Positions 50,217 through 59,094 are shown, numbered from the stretch's first letter. The stretch is 64,000 bases of DNA from an uncultured Eubacteriales bacterium (GCA_934486455.1 CAKSPR010000004.1:1-64000); one strand, 5' to 3'. Translations and numbers: made by a program. The notes: generated by a model from the letters alone, not told the origin.

Positions 50217-50229
50217 GAGGAGAGAAATT

Positions 50230-50940
50230 ATGGCTATGCTTGAAGTAAGAGACCTTGAAGTCTACTATGGCGTTATCAAGGCCATTAAAGGAATCTCCTT
50301 TGATGTTAACGAGGGTGAAATAATCGCCCTTATCGGTGCAAACGGCGCCGGAAAAACCACCATTCTCCACACCGTTACCGGCCTTATCACCCCTAAGCAC
50401 GGATCGATAACCTTTTCCGGTCACAATCTTCTTAAAACCCCCGCCCACAAGATTGTTTCGCTGGGAATGGCTCATGTTCCCGAGGGACGAAGGGTTTTTG
50501 CCCAGCTTTCGGTGCTTGAAAACCTGAAGCTCGGCGCATATACCCGCAGGGACGCCGACGAGATTGCCGACAGCCTTAAAATGGTTTACAAGCGCTTCCC
50601 GAGACTTGAGGAGCGTAAAAATCAGTTGGCCGGAACCCTTTCGGGCGGCGAACAGCAGATGCTGGCCATGGGACGCGCACTTATGTCCCGCCCCAAGATC
50701 ATCCTTATGGATGAGCCTTCAATGGGTCTTTCGCCCATTCTGGTCAGCGAAATATTCAGCATAATTGAGGATATAAGCAAGGCCGGCACAACGGTTTTGC
50801 TTGTTGAACAAAATGCAAAAAAGGCCCTTGCCATTGCCGACCGCGCCTATGTTCTTGAAACGGGCAACATCACCCTCGAGGGCGATGCTCACGAGCTTGC
50901 GGACAACGACTCAGTTAAAAAGGCATATCTGGGCGAATAA
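50230..50940 (+). CDS. livF: Branched-chain amino-acid transporter ATPase LivF
   Basis: Second ATPase, 236 residues: VRDLEVYYGVIKAIKGISFD, Walker A GANGAGKTT, MAHVPEGRRVFAQLSVLENL (Q-loop region specific to LivF), signature LSGGEQQMLAMGRAL, and Walker B IILMDEPSMG. AGGAGGAGA precedes the ATG, 13 bases after livG. Confidence 0.95.
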   Translation: MAMLEVRDLEVYYGVIKAIKGISFDVNEGEIIALIGANGAGKTTILHTVTGLITPKHGSITFSGHNLLKTPAHKIVSLGMAHVPEGRRVFAQLSVLENLKLGAYTRRDADEIADSLKMVYKRFPRLEERKNQLAGTLSGGEQQMLAMGRALMSRPKIILMDEPSMGLSPILVSEIFSIIEDISKAGTTVLLVEQNAKKALAIADRAYVLETGNITLEGDAHELADNDSVKKAYLGE

Positions 50941-50976
50941 TTTTATTAACTATATTTTCGGAAAGGTGGATGTTTT

Positions 50977-51600
50977 ATGACAAAGAATGTTATTACCATT
51001 TCGAGAAAATACGGCAGCCTCGGCAGAGATATGGGAGTTGCCCTGTCTGAAATTTACGGAATCGAATATTACGACAAGGATCTCATAAAAATCGCGTCGG
51101 AAGAAACCGGAGTTCACGAATCTCTTTTCGGCAAGGCCGACGAGAAAATCAACGGCTCCTTCTTTATCAAGCGAAGCGGCGCATATAAAGGCACTGTCGA
51201 GCCTCCCACAAGCGCAGACTATACCTCCGACAAAAATATCTTCAGCCTCCAGGCCGAGGTCATCAAGCGCTTGGCAGAGCGGGAATCCTGCATCATTATC
51301 GGACGCTGCGCCGGTTATGTTTTAAAGGATTTCGATAATGTCTGTAACATCTTTTTATACGGCTCGGAGGAATTTTGCGTCAACAACATCGCAAAGCGCT
51401 ATGCCCTTTCGAAAAAAGAAGCCGAAAGGCTTTCGGAGCAGGTCACAAGACAGCGTTCCCAATACTATAAATACTACACCGGCAAAGAATGGATGGACGC
51501 CGACAACTATGACCTTTGCGTAGACATAAGCCGCATGGGCTTTGACAAGGCCGTTGAGCTTATAAAATCCTACCTCGAAATTGTTGGATTTAAAAAATAA
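50977..51600 (+). CDS. Cytidylate-kinase-like family protein
   Basis: A 207-residue P-loop-type protein of the Cytidylate_kin2 family: N-terminal ITISRKYGSLGRDMGVALSE, which takes the place of the P-loop, then YYDKDLIKIASEETG and IIIGRCAGYVLKDF. The YYTGKEWMDADNYDLCVDIS segment is typical of the family. The substrate is unknown; these genes commonly sit near transporters in Clostridia. It follows livF by 36 bases and is probably the last gene of the liv transcript. It is distinct from the essential cmk. Confidence 0.82.
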   Translation: MTKNVITISRKYGSLGRDMGVALSEIYGIEYYDKDLIKIASEETGVHESLFGKADEKINGSFFIKRSGAYKGTVEPPTSADYTSDKNIFSLQAEVIKRLAERESCIIIGRCAGYVLKDFDNVCNIFLYGSEEFCVNNIAKRYALSKKEAERLSEQVTRQRSQYYKYYTGKEWMDADNYDLCVDISRMGFDKAVELIKSYLEIVGFKK

Positions 51601-51604
51601 AAAC

Positions 51605-51650
51605 AGCTCCGTAGCTTGAGGTCTGCATGCCTAAACTACGGAGCTTTAAT
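51605..51650 (+). terminator. Probable terminator after the liv operon
   Basis: A perfect 10-bp stem AGCTCCGTAG/CTACGGAGCT (51605-51614 with 51636-51645), followed by a weak TTTAATTAA tail. It may serve both strands, since the minus gene ends at 51666. Confidence 0.55.
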
Positions 51651-51665
51651 TAACTTTTACGGTTA

Positions 51666-51989
51666 TCAATAATTGATGACCATACACATAGCCGCCGTGA
51701 TGATGTAAAGGGCTATGCTGACAAACTTGAATATCTGATATTTTGTTATGGAAATTCCGTCGTCGTTAACGGTGGCAACCGCCTTGACATATGTCACGAA
51801 AAGGAATATGTAAAAGGGCGCAAAGATGAAGCAGAGGTAGCCGTTAATGCTCGGGATGAACATTATGGCCACATTTATGGCGATAATAATGGCCTGAAGA
51901 ACCATTGTTACGGCAAAAGCCTTGCGCCGCTTGCCGTTCATCGTAGTTTCCTTTTCGATAATGGGATCTCCGTATTTATCATATTTCAT
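51666..51989 (-). CDS. Small membrane protein of unknown function
   Basis: I do not recognise this 107-residue protein. It starts with a charged cytoplasmic stretch (KYDKYGDPIIEKETTMNGKR) and has three hydrophobic segments (about 28-50, 52-74 and 86-105). The ATG at 51989 follows GGGAG at nine bases; a TTG three codons upstream is less likely. It is divergent from trmK. Confidence 0.7.
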   Translation of the reverse strand: MKYDKYGDPIIEKETTMNGKRRKAFAVTMVLQAIIIAINVAIMFIPSINGYLCFIFAPFYIFLFVTYVKAVATVNDDGISITKYQIFKFVSIALYIITAAMCMVINY

Positions 51990-52052
51990 TTTAATCAACT
52001 CCCGAAGGACAATATAACATACAGATTGAAAAAAATCAATCCCGAGGTGTAT

Positions 52053-52745
52053 ATGAACGCGAAAAAACTTTCAAGCCGTCTTGCTCTTGCCGCCGATTTT
52101 GTGACCGAAAATGCCGCCGTCGCCGACATCGGTACCGACCACGGCAGCCTTCCCATATTTCTTGTGAGCAGCGGAAAATGCCCAAAAGCCATTGCTTCCG
52201 ACCTGCGGGAGGGTCCCCTTGCGTCGGCAAAAAGCAACATAAAAACGGCGGGACTATCAAATGTCATTGAAACAAGGCTTTCGGACGGACTGAAAAGCAT
52301 AAAAAAGGATGAATTCGACGAGGCGGTCATGGCCGGAATGGGTGGAATACTCATCTGCGAAATACTTGAAAGCTGCCCTTACAGAGAAAGCAAGGCCTTT
52401 ATACTCCAGCCCATGTCCGACCCCGACATTTTGCGGCGGTGGCTTTACAAAAACGGCTTTGAAATAACAAGGGAACGGGCGGTTTGCGAGGGCAAGCGGG
52501 TATATGTGGTCATGCGGGCCGAGTACAGCGGAAAGAGTCGGAAACTAACCGATTATGAGGCCTTTGTCGGCACTCTTTGCAAAAGCCCCAAGTGTGCGGA
52601 ATTTGAATATTTCAAAAAGCTTTCGAGAACTCTTGAAAAGCAGATAAGGGGGCAAAGCGGCACCGGCGCCGACACTTCGGCTCTTAAATCGCTGAAAGAA
52701 CAAATCGACAGCCTGATAAACGACGGTGCAAAAAGCCGGGCCTGA
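52053..52745 (+). CDS. trmK: tRNA (adenine-22-N1)-methyltransferase
   Basis: TrmK methylates adenine 22 of tRNAs. The 230 residues have the family start LSSRLALAADFV, the SAM-binding DIGTDHGSLPIFLV, the catalytic-region motif GMGGILICEIL and QPMSDPDILRRWLYKNGF. A C-terminal helical part follows. GAGGTG precedes the ATG at 52053. The trmK-nif3 pair is conserved in Firmicutes. Confidence 0.93.
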   Translation: MNAKKLSSRLALAADFVTENAAVADIGTDHGSLPIFLVSSGKCPKAIASDLREGPLASAKSNIKTAGLSNVIETRLSDGLKSIKKDEFDEAVMAGMGGILICEILESCPYRESKAFILQPMSDPDILRRWLYKNGFEITRERAVCEGKRVYVVMRAEYSGKSRKLTDYEAFVGTLCKSPKCAEFEYFKKLSRTLEKQIRGQSGTGADTSALKSLKEQIDSLINDGAKSRA

Positions 52746-52854
52746 CCCGACAAGCAACCGACGAAATTCCGGCAAAGCAATCGAACAAACGGCGGCAGTA
52801 AGGCTCTCTGCGCCGAAGCATAAAAAGCACAACATAAAAATATGAGGTGAAAGT

Positions 52855-53616
52855 ATGAAGGTTATTGACATTTTGGAATTTATAGATTCCTTTGCCCCCT
52901 TTAATACCGCCCTGCCCTTCGACAATGCGGGACTGCTTGTGGGGGACGGGCAAAGAGAAATAAACAAGATCGGTGCGGTGCTTGATGTCACCGCCCAAGC
53001 GGTGGAATATGCCGTCCAAAACGGCATTGACCTGATAGTCAGCCACCATCCCGTTATTTTTAATCCCCTCAAACGGCTTCAGACCGACAGCGTGCCCTAC
53101 CTTCTTGCCAAGCACGACATTGCCGTCATCTCGGCACACACCAACCTCGACGCGGCAAGGGGCGGAGTAAACGACGCGCTGGCAAAGGCACTGGAGCTTG
53201 AAAACATCGCTCCTCTCGCCGAAAACGACGGTGACGACTTTCCCCCAATAGGCAGAACTGGCACATTAAAGCGGCCCATGTCCGACCGCGATTTTGCGAA
53301 ATTCGTTGCAGAAAAGCTCTCAACAAAAGCAAAGACCGTGCTAAGCGGCAAGGAAATAGCCAAGGTTGCTCTTTGCGGCGGCGCAGGGGAGGATTTCATT
53401 ACCCCCGCCCTTAAAGCCGGCGCAGACGCCCTTGTCACCTCCGATGTAAAGCATCATAATCTGCTGCTTGCAAAGTCCCTCGGCCTTTGCCTGATAGACG
53501 CGGGACATTTTGAAACCGAGAATGTCGTTGTCCCGATCTTGGCCGAAAAGCTGGCCGCCTTCTCGGCCACCGAAACGGTCATCATCCCCCAGTTTCCCCC
53601 CGCCGTGTGGTTTTGA
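52855..53616 (+). CDS. Nif3-like dinuclear metal-centre protein
   Basis: The 253 residues match the Nif3/YqfO family (also called GTP cyclohydrolase I type 2): DIVEFIDSFAPF-like start (DILEFIDSFAP), VTAQAVEYAVQNGIDLIVSH, SHHPVIFNPL, AHTNLDAARGGVND and DAGHFETENV. His and Asp in these motifs form the two-metal site. The function is not firmly known. The central YqfO extension found in Bacillus is missing, as in many clostridial members. A good AGGTGA precedes the ATG. Confidence 0.92.
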   Translation: MKVIDILEFIDSFAPFNTALPFDNAGLLVGDGQREINKIGAVLDVTAQAVEYAVQNGIDLIVSHHPVIFNPLKRLQTDSVPYLLAKHDIAVISAHTNLDAARGGVNDALAKALELENIAPLAENDGDDFPPIGRTGTLKRPMSDRDFAKFVAEKLSTKAKTVLSGKEIAKVALCGGAGEDFITPALKAGADALVTSDVKHHNLLLAKSLGLCLIDAGHFETENVVVPILAEKLAAFSATETVIIPQFPPAVWF

Positions 53617-53660
53617 TTGTTAAGCTGTCACCCGGTAATTTTTGATTTAATTTGACAAAA

Positions 53661-53692
53661 AAAAGAGGACTCGCAGTGAGTCCTCTTTTGAT
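53661..53692. terminator. Bidirectional terminator between nif3 and the transaldolase-like gene
   Basis: A perfect 12-bp stem (53661-53672 with 53678-53689, arms AAAAGAGGACTC) with A/T runs at both ends, between converging genes. Confidence 0.85.
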
Positions 53693-53705
53693 TTTTGTGC
53701 TTTGA

Positions 53706-54353
53706 TTATTTAGGAACCTTTTCCCAGTCCTTGAGGAAGCCTTCAACGGCTCTGGCGGAGTTGGGGTTGGTAGCCATCTGCATAACAACCTTGAAGGGCA
53801 TGGTGGCAATGTCGGTGCCCATTCTGGCAAGCTCGGCAACGTGACCGGGATGACGGACCGATGCGGCAACGATCTTGGTGTCGATGCCCTGAGCGTCGAA
53901 GATCTCGCGAATCTCGGCAACGAGGTTAAGTCCGTTTTCGCCGATGTCGTCCATACGGCCGACGAAGGGAGCAACATAGGAAGCGCCTGCGTTGGCGGCA
54001 AGAATAGCCTGGCAGGAGGAGAAAACAACCGTGTTGCAGACGGTGATACCCTCGGAAGAAAGGGTCTTAACGGCCTTGAGTCCTTCGGGGATCATGGGGA
54101 TCTTGACAACGATGTTCTTGCTCTTTGCGGCAAGCTTTCTGCCTTCTTCGATCATTCCCTCGGCGTCAACGCTGAGAACCTCGGCAAAAACGGGGCCGTC
54201 GGTAATGATTGCGGTGATGTCGGTGAGAAGATCGTCAAACTTTCTGTTTTCTCTTGATATGATCGAGGGGTTGGTGGTTACACCGGTGATGGCGCCCATA
54301 TCATAAGCGGTTTTGATCTGCTCGATATTTGCGCTGTCGAGAAAGATTTTCAT
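53706..54353 (-). CDS. Transaldolase / fructose-6-phosphate aldolase family protein
   Basis: A short (215-residue) class I aldolase of the TalC/FSA type. The sequence starts MKIFLDSANIEQIKTAYDMG, continues with GVTTNPSII and places the Schiff-base lysine at Lys84 in VVKIPM, the position expected by comparison with FSA. It could transfer a dihydroxyacetone unit in the pentose phosphate pathway or cleave fructose-6-phosphate; the sequence does not decide this. The ATG at 54353 follows GGAGGAAA. The sugar dehydrogenase gene lies 83 bases upstream on the same strand. Confidence 0.9.
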   Translation of the reverse strand: MKIFLDSANIEQIKTAYDMGAITGVTTNPSIISRENRKFDDLLTDITAIITDGPVFAEVLSVDAEGMIEEGRKLAAKSKNIVVKIPMIPEGLKAVKTLSSEGITVCNTVVFSSCQAILAANAGASYVAPFVGRMDDIGENGLNLVAEIREIFDAQGIDTKIVAASVRHPGHVAELARMGTDIATMPFKVVMQMATNPNSARAVEGFLKDWEKVPK

Positions 54354-54436
54354 TTTAATTTCCTCCAATATTACAATTGACCTTTTCCCGCTTTAAGGGC
54401 CGGCCTTTTTTTCGGGAAAGGCTTAATTTAAACAAA

Positions 54437-55705
54437 TCAGTCGATGGACTTGGCATTTTCGAGAAGATATTTCTCGGCGTCATAGCACCACAGTCCGTTG
54501 TTTTCGGCCACGATCTCGGCAAGCTTTTTGAACATGGGATCGGTTTCTCCCAGCTTTTCGAAATCGGCAATGGCGGTGAGAGGCATGGAAATGTGGGTGT
54601 AGATGAGCTTTTTGCCGCCCTTGATGTTGGGAAGGTTAAGGGTGGTTTCCACAACGCTGTCAAGGCCACCCACATGTGTGATCATGGACGCGGGGTTGAC
54701 CTTGCCGCTTCCCATCATGGAAATGACCTCTACCACATCGTCGATATTGCTGCCCGAATCGCCGGCAATGTGCGTGGTATCGTAATGGACATTATAGAAA
54801 TTAAATTCGGCCGAAAACTCGGTCTTGGTGGGGCCTGCGAAGAAATTGAGGCATCCGTCGTGACCGAGGATTGCGCCGCCCTGCTCCACAACCGGTTTAA
54901 CGGGAGCGAAAACAAAAACATCATCAAAGCCCTTGCCGCCGGTAAGGCCGCGGAGCACGCCCACGGGATCGTCGCAGGCGGTGTTTACATAGTGAAGCTC
55001 AACGCCGAATTTCTTGGCATCCTCGGGAGTGTATATGGATGCGGCGCGGGCAAGTCTTGCGTCGTCCACATCGGTGACAACCAGAAGGGAGGGATGAACA
55101 TCGCGGTGAATGGCATAGTCGATTGCACCCAGTCCCATGGGACCCGCACCGGCGAGAATGGCCATTTTACCGTTTTGGACGATGTCCATTTTATGAGCAT
55201 AGTGGTGGCCGGGAACGTTGTGCCAGGAGGTGTGAAGTCCGCCGGCAATACATGCCATAGGCTCGGAAAGGGAGCCGTAGAAGAAGGCGTCTCCGGTGTA
55301 GTTCAGAAGGCATCCAAGCTCCATAACCTTGTTGGGAACGATAACATAGGTGGCGTCGCCGCCGATGTATCTGAAGGAATAGCCGGGAGCGGCATAAATG
55401 TCCTCGGGGTCGTTAAGAGCCGGCTGAATGGAAACGCGCTGACCCTCTTTAAAGTCGTTTGCCCATTTGCTTCCCACCTTGACGATTTCGCCGCAGAACT
55501 CGTGTCCTACAATGGTGGGGTTTTCGGCCACGTCGTTGGGCACGCGCTTATGCTTTGCACCCTGGATGGCGGCCTTGTAGGTGGACATGCAAATGCTGTC
55601 GGATACCACCTTGAGCAGTATCTCGTCCTCCTGCATCTCGGGAAGCTCGAACTCCTCAAGGCGCAAATCGTTTTCACCGTAAATTCTTACTGCTTTTGTT
55701 TTCAT
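54437..55705 (-). CDS. Zinc-type medium-chain dehydrogenase, sorbose-1-phosphate-reductase-like
   Basis: The 422 residues have an alcohol-dehydrogenase-like catalytic domain (HEFCGEIVKVGSKW with the metal-ligand His-Glu pair), followed by a Rossmann region (ILAGAGPMGLGAIDYAIHRD). The length and segments such as LHTSWHNVPGHHYAHKMDIV resemble L-sorbose-1-phosphate reductase rather than plain ADH. The usual structural-zinc cysteine cluster is not evident. The adjacent aldolase supports a sugar-phosphate role. Substrate and cofactor are inferred only. Confidence 0.72.
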   Translation of the reverse strand: MKTKAVRIYGENDLRLEEFELPEMQEDEILLKVVSDSICMSTYKAAIQGAKHKRVPNDVAENPTIVGHEFCGEIVKVGSKWANDFKEGQRVSIQPALNDPEDIYAAPGYSFRYIGGDATYVIVPNKVMELGCLLNYTGDAFFYGSLSEPMACIAGGLHTSWHNVPGHHYAHKMDIVQNGKMAILAGAGPMGLGAIDYAIHRDVHPSLLVVTDVDDARLARAASIYTPEDAKKFGVELHYVNTACDDPVGVLRGLTGGKGFDDVFVFAPVKPVVEQGGAILGHDGCLNFFAGPTKTEFSAEFNFYNVHYDTTHIAGDSGSNIDDVVEVISMMGSGKVNPASMITHVGGLDSVVETTLNLPNIKGGKKLIYTHISMPLTAIADFEKLGETDPMFKKLAEIVAENNGLWCYDAEKYLLENAKSID

Positions 55706-55854
55706 TTTGAAGACCTCTTTAAAAATTAATTTTTAAATTTGGTATGACGGACGGTTGGCGGGAATCCGTTTTGAGAAACCTGCGGCGGCAGACTTAACCG
55801 CACCGCCCTTTAAGTTTAAAACGGGTTGCCGCTCCGCAATTTGACTTAACGGAA

Positions 55855-56454
55855 TTATCCGATGGTTATAACGGGATCGTTGAATGTGGGATGAAGCTCG
55901 TTGGAGTTTTCATCGCAGCAGCTGGGGCAGGAGATGTTGAGCTTGGTCTCGCCCGATGCGCCTGCCTTGGGTTTAAAGGTGAGCTTTCCAAGCTCGACGG
56001 CATCGCTTATGGATTTGGCGGTGCTGCTCATCATGGCGATACGGATAGTGCCCTTTTCAGGCTCGTTATCGGCCGAAAGGAAGGAGTCCTCGTTGGCGGC
56101 AAAATCTATATATTCAAGCTTGTCGGTGTCGTAAGAAACGGTCAGATCAATGGCGGCAATGGTTGAGCCGGCCGAAACCTCGAGAGGTATCGTGATTTCC
56201 TCGCCTGCCTTGGCGGTCTTGGCCCCCGAGCCGACGGTAAATTCGGGAGCGACAAAGGTTGCCGATTCTCCGCCGTCGGTGCTGCTTTTACCGTTCTGTG
56301 TGGCCGACTTTAAAGCGTCTGCCGCCGAAGCGGAGGTTGTTGTCGAAGCTCCGCCGTCAGACTGAACGTCGGTGCCTTTGTCACCCTTCTTTTTACAGGC
56401 CGAAAATGCCGTAAGCATAAGAACCGCAAGAATAAGTGCTGTTATTTTTCTCAT
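55855..56454 (-). CDS. Cohesin-domain lipoprotein
   Basis: A lipoprotein (lipobox FSAC, Cys20) with a Gly/Ser/Thr-rich linker (about 25-65) and a single C-terminal cohesin domain (about 70-199). Cohesin signs: the entry strand AGEEITIPLEV, the core IAAIDLTVSYDTDKLEYID, the loop GTIRIAMMSST and the final LGKLTFKPK. This gives a cell-surface docking site for dockerin proteins. An unusual CPSCC motif lies near the end. The ATG at 56454 follows AAAGGAG. Upstream lies an EamA permease gene on the same strand, 47 bases away. Confidence 0.85.
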   Translation of the reverse strand: MRKITALILAVLMLTAFSACKKKGDKGTDVQSDGGASTTTSASAADALKSATQNGKSSTDGGESATFVAPEFTVGSGAKTAKAGEEITIPLEVSAGSTIAAIDLTVSYDTDKLEYIDFAANEDSFLSADNEPEKGTIRIAMMSSTAKSISDAVELGKLTFKPKAGASGETKLNISCPSCCDENSNELHPTFNDPVITIG

Positions 56455-56501
56455 TACATTCACTCCTTTTGTCCAAAAAAGATTATACACCATTTTTACT
56501 C

Positions 56502-57422
56502 CTAAAGCAATTGCTTTTTAGATTTTTTTATTTTGATTTTTTCGTCGGGTATCTGAGCCAGCAAAATGGCCGCAAACATAAGCACACAGCCGATAATTTC
56601 CCTTGCTCCCATGGCGTCTCCCAAAATGATCCACCCCGAAAGCACGGCGAAAACCGATTCCATGCACATTATAAGCGAAGCAACCGTCGGGTCGGTGTAT
56701 TTTTGGCCGACTATCTGCAGGGTATAGGCAACGCCGCTGCTCATAACGCCCGAATAAAGTATCGGCAAGGCGGCCGAAAGTATACCTCTTAAGGAGGGCT
56801 GTTCGAATATGAACATACACCCTGCCGACAAAAGCCCGCCCACAAAAAACTGAATACATGACAGCCACACCCCGTTTACCATGGGTGAAAAATGATCTAT
56901 CACGAGAATGTGGCCGGTAAAGGCCATGGCACAAAGGAGGGTTATAACATCACCTATACATATGGCGTTCCCTTCTCCGGTTTTGACGCAGAGCAGGTAA
57001 AGCCCCGTCACCGCAAGCACAATGCCTATCCAAACGGTTTTTTGGGGTTTTCTTTTAAGAAAGATGCTGACAATGGGCACCATAACCACATAAAGGGCGG
57101 TTATAAACCCAGATTTGCCGGCGGTTGTGCCGTTTTCGATTCCGAACTGCTGCAGATTTGCCGCCACAAAAATGACAGCGCCGCACACAAGTCCTCCGAT
57201 AACCACCGTTTTGTTGGGCTTGCGGTGTCCCACGGGGCCGTCGGCCGCATTTTTGGGCGTGCGCGAGGATATAAGCGCCACCGGCAGTATACAAGCCGAG
57301 CCGATGAGCATCCTCACTCCGTTAAACGTGAACGGCTGGACCAGTCCCACGCTTTCGCTCTGGGCCACAAAGGAGGTGCCCCAAATAAAGGCGGCAAGGG
57401 CAAGAAGGATGTTGCCCAGCAT
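56502..57422 (-). CDS. EamA-family (drug/metabolite) permease
   Basis: A DMT-superfamily transporter with ten hydrophobic segments in two EamA halves (LGNILLALAAFIWGTSFVAQ, and YSGVMSSGVAYTLQIVGQKY). The substrate is unknown. The start is unclear: the first in-frame ATG is at 57422, 31 bases after a perfect GGGAGG site, and no ATG, GTG or TTG lies in frame at the proper distance. An in-frame TTG at 57479 precedes that site and overlaps the PHP stop. The gene follows the PHP gene without a gap. Confidence 0.85.
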   Translation of the reverse strand: MLGNILLALAAFIWGTSFVAQSESVGLVQPFTFNGVRMLIGSACILPVALISSRTPKNAADGPVGHRKPNKTVVIGGLVCGAVIFVAANLQQFGIENGTTAGKSGFITALYVVMVPIVSIFLKRKPQKTVWIGIVLAVTGLYLLCVKTGEGNAICIGDVITLLCAMAFTGHILVIDHFSPMVNGVWLSCIQFFVGGLLSAGCMFIFEQPSLRGILSAALPILYSGVMSSGVAYTLQIVGQKYTDPTVASLIMCMESVFAVLSGWIILGDAMGAREIIGCVLMFAAILLAQIPDEKIKIKKSKKQLL

Positions 57423-57475
57423 TTTTTTTGCAGATGCGGTAGATATAACAATTCCTCCCGTATGTTTTTTTAATC

Positions 57476-58204
57476 TCAAAAATTCTGCGGATAGCTCTTT
57501 TCGCTTCCGTCAAAAAGGGTATAGGGTCGACGGTTTAAGAGGGTGTCCATATAATCGAAAACCGTTTCAAAGGGCTTTTCGACCCCGATGCCGCCGCCCA
57601 GCATGTTTATATCGTGATTGTCGCTCCCCGCCGTTTGGGGAAGATTATATTTCTCGGCATATTTGACGGCGTCGATGTCAAACTGCGGAACACTTTGAGG
57701 CTTGCGGCAGTGGGGATTGGAATGGGAGGCGTTGCGACTTTCGACCGCGTCGACAAGCCCGGGATAAAGCCTTACCTCATCCACAATGCCCTTGACAATC
57801 CTGAAGGGATGGGCATGAACCACCATTCCGCCTGCGTTTTTGATTATTTTATACTGCTCCTCCACCGAGTCGGTCTTTATCTCGGGGTGGTTTATAAGCC
57901 ACTGTTCATCGATACCGTAAACGAGAAATTCTGTGGCCTTAAAATTGGTCTCCAGTCCAAAAAACACCGAAAGGCCTATTTTGTCGCCCTCCTCCTTGGC
58001 TGCGCGGTATCCCGCACAGTATCCTCTTACCCACTGCTCCCAGGGCAGGCTTTGGTCGACACAGTTGTTGCCCCGCCAAAAGTGGTTTGTAACCATTATA
58101 CCTGCATAGCCGCCGGCCTTATACGCCCTTGCCATCTCGGCACCGGAATTTACGGCACAGGCGCTGGCTTCGTTTGTATGACAGTGGGTTTCATAAAGAT
58201 ACAT
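57476..58204 (-). CDS. PHP-domain metal-dependent hydrolase
   Basis: A 242-residue protein with the PHP metal-binding pattern: ETHCHTNEASACA at the N-terminus, MVTNHFWRG, the middle MVVHAHPFRI and the C-terminal GSDNHDINMLGGG. Such proteins are phosphoesterases related to histidinol phosphatase or to polymerase-linked PHP domains. The substrate is unknown. GGAGGGAAA precedes the ATG. It is co-directional with the permease. Confidence 0.87.
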   Translation of the reverse strand: MYLYETHCHTNEASACAVNSGAEMARAYKAGGYAGIMVTNHFWRGNNCVDQSLPWEQWVRGYCAGYRAAKEEGDKIGLSVFFGLETNFKATEFLVYGIDEQWLINHPEIKTDSVEEQYKIIKNAGGMVVHAHPFRIVKGIVDEVRLYPGLVDAVESRNASHSNPHCRKPQSVPQFDIDAVKYAEKYNLPQTAGSDNHDINMLGGGIGVEKPFETVFDYMDTLLNRRPYTLFDGSEKSYPQNF

Positions 58205-58309
58205 AGCTTTCCCTCCAAAGAAACTCTTTAAAAAACATACATATAATAAGACATTTTGCCCTTCAAGTCAATGGAAAAGGGCAAATTTCGGCGGTGGGGA
58301 TAATTTTTC

Positions 58310-58338
58310 TTGACAAAAGCTCCCGTTTATGTTACACT
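58310..58338 (+). promoter_or_regulatory. Promoter of rplU-prp-rpmA
   Basis: Perfect TTGACA (58310-58315), 17-bp spacer, TACACT (58333-58338). Confidence 0.75.
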
Positions 58339-58344
58339 AACAAA

Positions 58345-58440
58345 GCCGCTTGTTACGGGCGGTGGTTTTTGCTGTGCAAAAATCACCATAAAGAGAAGTT
58401 TTTCCGCCCCGACTGACAGCGAGTCTATTGTATTGGAGTT
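58345..58440 (+). promoter_or_regulatory. Probable ribosomal protein L21 leader
   Basis: The roughly 95-base untranslated leader contains G+C stems (CCGCTTGTTACGGGCGG and GGTGGTTTTTGCTG..CAAAAATCACC). Its place and size fit the L21 leader element by which L21 controls its own operon. I assign it by context, not by a covariance model. Confidence 0.45.
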
Positions 58441-58447
58441 TTAAAAA

Positions 58448-58762
58448 ATGTACGCAATCATTGAGACCGGCGGAAAGCAGTACAAGGTATCTAACGGCGA
58501 CGTTATTTACATCGAAAAGCTTAATGCCGAAGCAGAGGAAACCGTAAAATTCGACAAGGTTCTCGCCTTCTGTGACGACAACGGAGTTCAGGTCGGCGCC
58601 CCCACCCTCGACATTTCCGTTGAAGGCAAGGTGGTTAAAAACGGCAAGGGCAAGAAGATCACCGTTTTCACCTACAAGCCCAAGAAAAACGAAAAGAGAA
58701 AAATGGGTCACCGTCAACCCTACACCAAGGTTGAAATCGTTTCCATCAACGGCGTTAAATAA
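58448..58762 (+). CDS. rplU: 50S ribosomal protein L21
   Basis: A 104-residue protein starting MYAIIETGGKQYKVSNGDVI with the C-terminal GHRQPYTKVEI, both diagnostic of L21. It shares one base with the prp start (TAATG). Confidence 0.97.
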   Translation: MYAIIETGGKQYKVSNGDVIYIEKLNAEAEETVKFDKVLAFCDDNGVQVGAPTLDISVEGKVVKNGKGKKITVFTYKPKKNEKRKMGHRQPYTKVEIVSINGVK

Positions 58763-59094
58763 TGACCACCGCAGTTTTTTCCAAGGAAAACGGGCTTTTT
58801 AAGGGATTTGCCCTTTTCGGACACGCAGGCCGCGGAGGCGAAGGCAACGACATTGTCTGTGCGGCGTTGTCCTCAGCCGCCTATCTTGCGGCGAACGCCC
58901 TTTCCCTGGACAATAAAAACGCAAAAATAAATATAAGCGAAGGCAAAATGACCGTTTATATCGGAAATGACAGCGAGCTTTCCGAAAAGGTGCTTACCGC
59001 CCTTGAATTTCAGCTGACCGACATACAGCGCCAGTATCCGAAAAATTTTCGCCTTTGCAGTTTAACTTTAACAGGAGGAAAAAACAATGTTTAA
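58762..59094 (+). CDS. prp: Ribosomal-processing cysteine protease Prp
   Basis: Prp removes the short N-terminal extension of L27 in Firmicutes and related bacteria. The 110 residues have the catalytic pair His21 (FGHAGRGGEG) and Cys33 (NDIVCAALS), equivalent to His22/Cys34 of the Staphylococcus enzyme. The gene lies between rplU and rpmA, as usual, and overlaps rpmA by eight bases. Its substrate site is present in the following gene. Confidence 0.95.
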   Translation: MTTAVFSKENGLFKGFALFGHAGRGGEGNDIVCAALSSAAYLAANALSLDNKNAKINISEGKMTVYIGNDSELSEKVLTALEFQLTDIQRQYPKNFRLCSLTLTGGKNNV

